A DNA stretch of 17,925 nt. Source: Lachnospiraceae bacterium. Its GTDB lineage: Bacteria > Bacillota > Clostridia > Lachnospirales > Lachnospiraceae. The number at the start of each line of letters is the position of its first letter. Within the stretch, counting starts at the first letter, position 1. Position numbers and translations under genes: made by a program. Under the pieces are notes generated by a model. It did not search any database, was not told the origin of the DNA, and worked only from the letters and a program-made list of their open reading frames with translations. The stretch is from the NCBI GenBank assembly GCA_017958465.1, contig JAGDCQ010000095.1:1-17925 (forward strand). The letters are read 5' to 3'. Shown in pieces: positions 14,029 through 17,925 of the stretch.

Positions 14029-15519
14029 ATGAAACAGATCACATATGTAAGTACAAGAGGCGGTGGAGAAGAGGTCACAGCATCACGTGCGATCCTTAAC
14101 GGGATAGCAGCCGACGGCGGACTTTATGTTCCGACAGAGCTCCCGAAGCCCAACTGGGATTTTGACGTCTTAAAAGAGATGGATTACCGCGAGCTTGCTT
14201 ATACGGTAATCAAAGAATTCCTTACAGATTACACGGAGGAGGAGCTCCGTGCCTGCATAAACGCCGCTTACGACAAAAAGTTTGACACTCCTGAGATCGC
14301 ACCCCTTGTAAAGTCCGGGGATTTCAGGTACCTTGAGCTTTACCACGGTGCAACTGCGGCCTTCAAGGATATGGCTCTTTCCCTGCTCCCGCACCTTCTG
14401 GTGACGGCGGCTAAGAAAAACAGGATAAAGGAAAAGATCGTGATCCTCACAGCAACCTCCGGAGATACCGGAAAAGCTGCTCTTGCAGGTTTTGCGGACG
14501 TTCCCGGTACCGGGATCGTGGTCTTTTATCCGAAGTACGGTGTTTCAAAGATCCAGGAGCGCCAGATGGTGACCCAGACCGGGAAAAACGTGTGCGTTGC
14601 CGGTATAACGGGCAACTTTGATGACGCACAGACAGGTGTTAAAAAGATCTTTACGGATCCCGCCATGCTTGAGAAACTGAAGAAGAACGGCTACCGTTTT
14701 TCCTCAGCAAACTCCATAAATATCGGGCGTCTTGTGCCCCAGGTGGCTTATTATGTCTGGGCATATTGCAGGCTCCTTAAAGAGGGCTCGATAAAGAAGG
14801 GTGAGGAGATCAACTTTGCCGTTCCGACAGGCAACTTTGGCAATATCCTTGCTGGTTTTTACGCAAAACAGCTTGGCCTGCCAGTGCACAAGTTCATCTG
14901 CGCTTCCAACGACAACAGGGTTCTCACGGACTTCTTCGAGACCGGTGAATACAACAAAAACAGGAAGTTTATCCTTACGGAGTCCCCTTCCATGGATATC
15001 CTTGTTTCAAGCAACCTCGAGCGCCTTATCTACCATATCGCGGGCGGGGATGCCGCAAGAAACGCTGAGCTCATGAAGGATCTTTCAAACAAGGGCGCCT
15101 ATACGATAACGGATGTGATGAAGCTTGGGCTTTCGGACTTCTGGGCCGGTGCCGCTTCAACAGAAGAAATGCGCGGGGCCATCAACAGCGTTTTCAAAGC
15201 CGGCCACTACTGCATGGACACACACACAGGCGTAGCCTGCGCTGTAGCTGAAAAGTATGTGGAGGAGACAGGGGATCCCCATGTATGTGTGGTGGTTTCA
15301 ACAGCAAGCCCTTATAAGTTTACAGCCAGCGTTCTTAAGGCTATAGGTGAGGACGCGGAAGATGACGACGACTTCGCCCTTGCCGACAGGCTTGAAAAGA
15401 TCATAGGCGTAAAGCAGCCTGCTACCGTTACCACCGCAAGAAAGTCGCCTGTCCTTCACGATACAGTCTGCGAGACAGAGGATATGCCAAAGGTAGTGGA
15501 GCATTTCCTTGGGCTTTGA
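14029..15519 (+). CDS. thrC: Threonine synthase
   Basis: Last step of threonine synthesis: O-phosphohomoserine to threonine, using pyridoxal phosphate. 496 residues, the long form also found in yeast and many Clostridia and Bacteroidetes, rather than the roughly 350-residue Bacillus form. It starts with the family signature YVSTRG then TASRAILNGIAADGGLYVP. The cofactor lysine is Lys113 in HGATAAFKDMAL. Further family motifs are TATSGDTGKAAL, NSINIGRLVPQ and the phosphate-binding PTGNFGNILAGFYAK. GGAGG lies 6 nt before the ATG. It is monocistronic, with no hom or thrB in the window. Confidence 0.97.
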   Translation: MKQITYVSTRGGGEEVTASRAILNGIAADGGLYVPTELPKPNWDFDVLKEMDYRELAYTVIKEFLTDYTEEELRACINAAYDKKFDTPEIAPLVKSGDFRYLELYHGATAAFKDMALSLLPHLLVTAAKKNRIKEKIVILTATSGDTGKAALAGFADVPGTGIVVFYPKYGVSKIQERQMVTQTGKNVCVAGITGNFDDAQTGVKKIFTDPAMLEKLKKNGYRFSSANSINIGRLVPQVAYYVWAYCRLLKEGSIKKGEEINFAVPTGNFGNILAGFYAKQLGLPVHKFICASNDNRVLTDFFETGEYNKNRKFILTESPSMDILVSSNLERLIYHIAGGDAARNAELMKDLSNKGAYTITDVMKLGLSDFWAGAASTEEMRGAINSVFKAGHYCMDTHTGVACAVAEKYVEETGDPHVCVVVSTASPYKFTASVLKAIGEDAEDDDDFALADRLEKIIGVKQPATVTTARKSPVLHDTVCETEDMPKVVEHFLGL

Positions 15520-15579
15520 GAGCCATAGGCTGTGAGAAGACATCAGGAAGTCAATACAAAGCCTTTGCTTCCTTTATTC

Positions 15580-15608
15580 TTGCAATAAAAACCCGAAATT
15601 GTTATAAT
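15580..15608 (+). promoter_or_regulatory. Promoter ahead of the Ig-like gene, nested at the thrC terminator
   Basis: -35 TTGCAA (15580-15585), 17-bp spacer, perfect -10 TATAAT (15603-15608). The predicted start (about 15615) falls inside the 5' arm of the terminator hairpin 15611-15631, so transcripts beginning here would carry only a shortened stem and could pass, while thrC transcripts carry the full hairpin. The downstream gene would then have a leader of about 200 nt. Confidence 0.65.
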
Positions 15609-15610
15609 AT

Positions 15611-15641
15611 ACCCGATGGAACCTTCCATCGGGTTCTTTTT
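15611..15641 (+). terminator. Terminator after thrC
   Basis: ACCCGATGGAA (15611-15621) pairs perfectly with TTCCATCGGGT, followed by TCTTTTT. It lies about 90 nt after the thrC stop. A weaker stem (AGGAAG near 15545 with CTTCCT near 15568, then a T-rich stretch) lies between and may also contribute. Confidence 0.8.
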
Positions 15642-15656
15642 GTGCGATAAGCGAAT

Positions 15657-15800
15657 GCCCTCGGCAGCAAGCTCGCTTGCTGGCCGAGGGCTGAGTGAAC
15701 GGTCATTGAGCGGACTTCGTACGCGAGATGACCCGTCGAATCGAGTAGGAGTCAGCCTACTCGATTGCATTGGACCGGGCAGGAGTCAGCCTGCTCGATC
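15657..15800 (+). ncRNA. Multi-hairpin element: structured leader RNA or intergenic repeat
   Basis: Four hairpins follow one another. (1) GCCCTCGGC plus AGCAAG (15657-15671), loop CTCG, with CTTGCT, one bulged G and GCCGAGGGC (15676-15691), 15 bp. (2) GGTCAT (15701-15706) with ATGACC (15728-15733). (3) AATCGAGTAGG (15739-15749), loop AGTCAG, CCTACTCGATT (15756-15766), 11 perfect pairs. (4) GACCGGGCAGG (15773-15783), the same loop AGTCAG, CCTGCTCGATC (15790-15800), with one mismatch and one G-T pair. Hairpins 3 and 4 share the 12-mer AGGAGTCAGCCT, 34 bp apart. The element lies between the nested promoter and the GGAGGAG of the Ig-like gene. I do not recognise a named RNA family. A dispersed palindromic repeat of the genome is the main alternative. 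Confidence 0.55.
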
Positions 15801-15817
15801 ATATGGAGGAGAGTTAA

Positions 15818-16591
15818 GTGAAAAAACAGCTTAAGTTTATAATACCGGTCGTTCTGCTTGCGGCAACGGTCCTTGGCGGTGTAATCTACACCAACGCCCA
15901 TGTCACCATATCGATGGCAACGGCAGAGGGGATCACCCCGCTCCACGGGGCTTTTTCCCTCACAAAGGGGCAGACGGTGGACTTCAATGTTTTCGACAAC
16001 GGAGCCGAGATAGCTGCGGATAACGGAGCCTATACCGTCTCCTGGTCTTCTTCCGACGAGACTGTGCTTTATGTGGATCCCGCAACAGGCGTGGCTACCG
16101 CTGATAAAGACGGTTTGATGACAGGGCTTAACGGCCGCGTGACCGTTACCGTGACTGTTACGGAAGCGGCTTCTGGAAAGGTTCAGCGCCGCTCCCACAC
16201 TGTAAATGTCAACCCAGGGGCAAAAGAGCTCGTCACTGTTGTGAGCGGTATCAACGAGGGGATGCCTCTTGCAGTCGGGACGGAGTATACCCTCTTATCC
16301 CGTACTTATGACAGGGACGGGGAAAACCTGAACCTGGCCGCAAACCAGCTTTTCTGCAGCTATTCCTGTGACAGCCTCGAGATCACCGGCGGAAAGTTCA
16401 CTCCCGCAGCCGGAGGCGTGTACAGGATCGTTTCTGTAGGCTACGCTACCGAAGAGGATCTTGCAGCAGGTACAAACGAAGTTGTGCGGGATGTGCTGGA
16501 AGTCCTGGTTTACGCAGAACCTACACCTGAGCCGACACCTGAGCCCACTCAGGAGCCCGCGCAGGAACCGACGCAGGAACCGGCGCCCTGA
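15818..16591 (+). CDS. Secreted or membrane-anchored Ig-like (BIG2-like) protein, Pro/Thr/Glu tail
   Basis: 257 residues starting at GTG, chosen because GGAGGAG lies 6 nt before it and the signal-like segment begins at once. Residues 1-25: KK, a hydrophobic stretch (about 7-25) and a short polar part form a signal peptide or anchor; no lipobox Cys is seen. About 50-130 resembles a bacterial Ig-like fold (pattern VSWSSSDETVLYVDPATG then GRVTVTVTV). About 135-230 may be a second beta-rich domain. The last 24 residues repeat PTPEP/PTQEP/PAQEP, a wall-spanning type of tail with no LPxTG after it. Function unknown; adhesion or wall binding would be usual for the fold. It has its own promoter and an unusual leader. 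Confidence 0.8.
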   Translation: MKKQLKFIIPVVLLAATVLGGVIYTNAHVTISMATAEGITPLHGAFSLTKGQTVDFNVFDNGAEIAADNGAYTVSWSSSDETVLYVDPATGVATADKDGLMTGLNGRVTVTVTVTEAASGKVQRRSHTVNVNPGAKELVTVVSGINEGMPLAVGTEYTLLSRTYDRDGENLNLAANQLFCSYSCDSLEITGGKFTPAAGGVYRIVSVGYATEEDLAAGTNEVVRDVLEVLVYAEPTPEPTPEPTQEPAQEPTQEPAP

Positions 16592-16602
16592 TCACGGTAA
16601 AC

Positions 16603-16627
16603 AACAGGGCCGGGGCCCTGTTTATAT
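16603..16627 (+). terminator. Probable terminator of the Ig-like gene
   Basis: AACAGGGC pairs with GCCCTGTT around a 4-nt loop, followed by TATAT rather than a clean T run. It begins 11 nt after the stop codon. It may be leaky, since no clear promoter is seen before the next gene, which could be partly served by read-through. Confidence 0.55.
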
Positions 16628-16662
16628 AGCAATGCATTAATAGTGCTTTAGGAGGTATTTTT

Positions 16663-17772
16663 ATGGAAACCAGACCTTATGTAAGCTGGAAGCTTATCGG
16701 GGATTTTATGACAGCGGCTTTTGAAAAGCTCGGCGTTCCTTCGGAGGAAGCTGCGATCTGTGCAGATGTCCTTATGGAAAGTGACAGGCGCGGCATTGAG
16801 AGCCACGGCTGCAACCGCTTTAAGCCCATCTATGTTGACAGGATCAATGCAGGCATCCAGAAACCCGTAACAGAGTTTGAGATCGTGCGAGAGACCCCTA
16901 CCACAGCGGTTGTTGACGGTCACGACGGCATGGGCATGGTAGTTGGCTATAAGGCGATGAATATGGCCATCGAGAAGGCAAAGAAGTACGGCATGGGCAT
17001 GGTTGCCGCCCGCAATTCGACCCATTACGGCATTGCCGGATACTATGCGACAATGGCAACAAAAGCAGGCTGCATCGGCATCACGGGAACAAACGCAAGG
17101 CCTTCGATTGCGCCTACGTTCGGCGTTGAGAATATGCTCGGCACCAACCCTCTTACAGTCGGAATGCCTACAGACGAGGAGTTCCCGTTCGTGCTTGACT
17201 GTGCAACAAGTATCACCCAGCGCGGCCAGATCGAGTATTTCGCACGTACCGGAAAGCCTACGCCCGCAGGAATGGTAATAGGCAGGGACGGCGAAGCAAA
17301 GACGGATTCAGAGCAGATCCTTAAGGACCTTACCAAGGGAGAAGCAGCTCTTGCGCCTCTTGGCGGCATCGGCGACGAGCTTGCGGGCTATAAGGGCTAC
17401 GGCTACGCTACAGTAGTCGAGATCCTTTCGGCAGCCCTCCAGGCAGGCAGCTTCCTTAAAGCCCTTTCAGGCGTGGACGCTGAAGGCAAGAAGGTTCCTT
17501 ACCATCTTGGCCACTTCTTCATAGCTATCGATACAGAGGCTTTTGTGGGCCTTGAAAGCTTCAAAAAGACTGCCGGTGATATCCTCAGGGAGCTTAGGGC
17601 GTCCGAAAAGGCTCCCGGCCACGACAGGATCTACACCGCAGGCGAGAAGGAATACCTTGTATGGCTTGAAAGAAAAGACAAGGGCGTTCCCGTAGGCGAA
17701 GCAGTCCAGAAGGAGTTCATCAAGGTAAGAGATGACCTTGGACTGGATTTCCATTTTGACTTTGAAAAATGA
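16663..17772 (+). CDS. Malate/L-lactate dehydrogenase family (Ldh_2) NAD(P)-dependent oxidoreductase
   Basis: 369 residues, the normal family length; AGGAGG lies 7 nt before the ATG. Family motifs: the catalytic RGIESHG block (Arg43-Gly49, His48), HGDHDGMGM-like VDGHDGMGMVVG near 85-95, NSTHYGIAGYY with His121, ITGTNARPSIAP, MLGTNPLTVGMPT, and KGYGYATVVEIL in the C-terminal part. The family reduces 2-oxoacids to 2-hydroxyacids (malate, L-lactate, ureidoglycolate, 2,3-diketogulonate) with NADH or NADPH. The exact substrate cannot be decided from sequence. It is alone in its unit, so the neighbours give no hint. No Rossmann GxGxxG is expected in this fold. Confidence 0.92.
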   Translation: METRPYVSWKLIGDFMTAAFEKLGVPSEEAAICADVLMESDRRGIESHGCNRFKPIYVDRINAGIQKPVTEFEIVRETPTTAVVDGHDGMGMVVGYKAMNMAIEKAKKYGMGMVAARNSTHYGIAGYYATMATKAGCIGITGTNARPSIAPTFGVENMLGTNPLTVGMPTDEEFPFVLDCATSITQRGQIEYFARTGKPTPAGMVIGRDGEAKTDSEQILKDLTKGEAALAPLGGIGDELAGYKGYGYATVVEILSAALQAGSFLKALSGVDAEGKKVPYHLGHFFIAIDTEAFVGLESFKKTAGDILRELRASEKAPGHDRIYTAGEKEYLVWLERKDKGVPVGEAVQKEFIKVRDDLGLDFHFDFEK

Positions 17773-17783
17773 TCATAAAAAGC

Positions 17784-17820
17784 AAAAGACCCGATCACCA
17801 ATGATGACCGGGTCTTTTCT
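17784..17820. terminator. Bidirectional terminator after the Ldh_2 gene
   Basis: AAAAGACCCG (17784-17793) pairs perfectly with CGGGTCTTTT (17809-17818). TTTTCT follows on the + strand, and TTTTGCTTTTT on the - strand. It starts 11 nt after the stop and could also end a leftward transcript from the right edge. Confidence 0.85.
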
Positions 17821-17879
17821 ATTTTCCGTTAACGAGGACCGTTCTCTGCCATGTTTGGACAGGTGTCAGTCTCTTTAGA

Positions 17880-17925
17880 TCATTCTTCCTGTTTACCGAG
17901 CTCTTCGCCCTTTCTTGCAAGGAAG
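17880..17925 (-). CDS. Possible C-terminal end of a leftward gene (partial)
   Basis: On the - strand one frame reads FLARKGEELGKQEE then TGA (stop at 17880-17882), running off the right edge. Its codons (CTT, AAG, GAG, CTC, CAG) match those preferred in this window. A competing - strand frame stays open to a TAG at 17819-17821, directly at the terminator, but uses TTG, CAA and CTA, which are uncommon here. Only 15 codons are visible, so no product can be named. Confidence 0.35.
   Translation of the reverse strand, partial: FLARKGEELGKQEE

Noticed and set aside
15616..15834. Open frame of about 72 codons over the multi-hairpin element
   Set aside because: Its ATG is inside the terminator hairpin with no ribosome binding site, it overlaps the start of the next gene, and its content is explained by the hairpin repeats.
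1..17925. CRISPR arrays, insertion sequences, integrase/att sites, tRNAs
   Set aside because: No regularly spaced repeats, transposase or integrase frames, or tRNA-like cloverleaf with a CCA-side arm were seen on reading both strands.

Overview
The window looks like a piece of an anaerobic Firmicutes chromosome of the class Clostridia, most like Lachnospiraceae. The grounds are a pyruvate:ferredoxin oxidoreductase, a cdaA-cdaR (c-di-AMP) pair, SleB-type hydrolase and HtrA proteins with Pro/Thr/Glu-rich wall linkers, strong GGAGG ribosome binding sites, consensus sigma-A promoters and a recognisable bacterial RNase P RNA. The family assignment is inference. I see no phage, insertion sequence, CRISPR array, tRNA or rRNA. 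Almost everything is on the + strand; the exceptions are rnpB, one AP2/HNH-like gene and a possible gene fragment at the right edge.

Left part (1-9982). The 3' 87% or so of a PFOR gene ends at a strong terminator (3131-3166). A near-consensus promoter (3205-3233) then starts what looks like one operon: a membrane-anchored endonuclease/exonuclease/phosphatase-fold protein, two unrecognised membrane proteins, the diadenylate cyclase cdaA, its regulator cdaR, and 2-isopropylmalate synthase leuA. From the second gene on, gaps are -1 to 17 nt. glmM, the usual third gene of the cdaA-cdaR cluster, is absent and leuA sits in its place.

Middle part (9983-12713). htrA (membrane-anchored serine protease with a PDZ domain) has a leader with a 9-bp direct repeat at the promoter and a hairpin before the ribosome binding site. 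It converges on rnpB (- strand), and one bidirectional hairpin lies between them. Upstream of rnpB is a - strand gene with two AP2-like domains around a degenerate HNH-like core; its stop codon lies inside the rnpB -35 box.

Right part (12714-17925). A divergent intergenic region carries a perfect TTGACA/TATAAT promoter with a 7-bp inverted repeat across spacer and -10, driving a SleB-family cell-wall hydrolase. Then come threonine synthase (thrC), an approximately 200-nt highly structured leader with at least four hairpins ahead of a secreted Ig-like protein, and a malate/L-lactate dehydrogenase-family (Ldh_2) oxidoreductase ending at a bidirectional terminator.

Most interesting for follow-up: the c-di-AMP operon with its unknown membrane partners, the multi-hairpin element at 15611-15800 with a promoter nested against a terminator, the palindromic operator at 12822-12840, and the AP2/degenerate-HNH protein.
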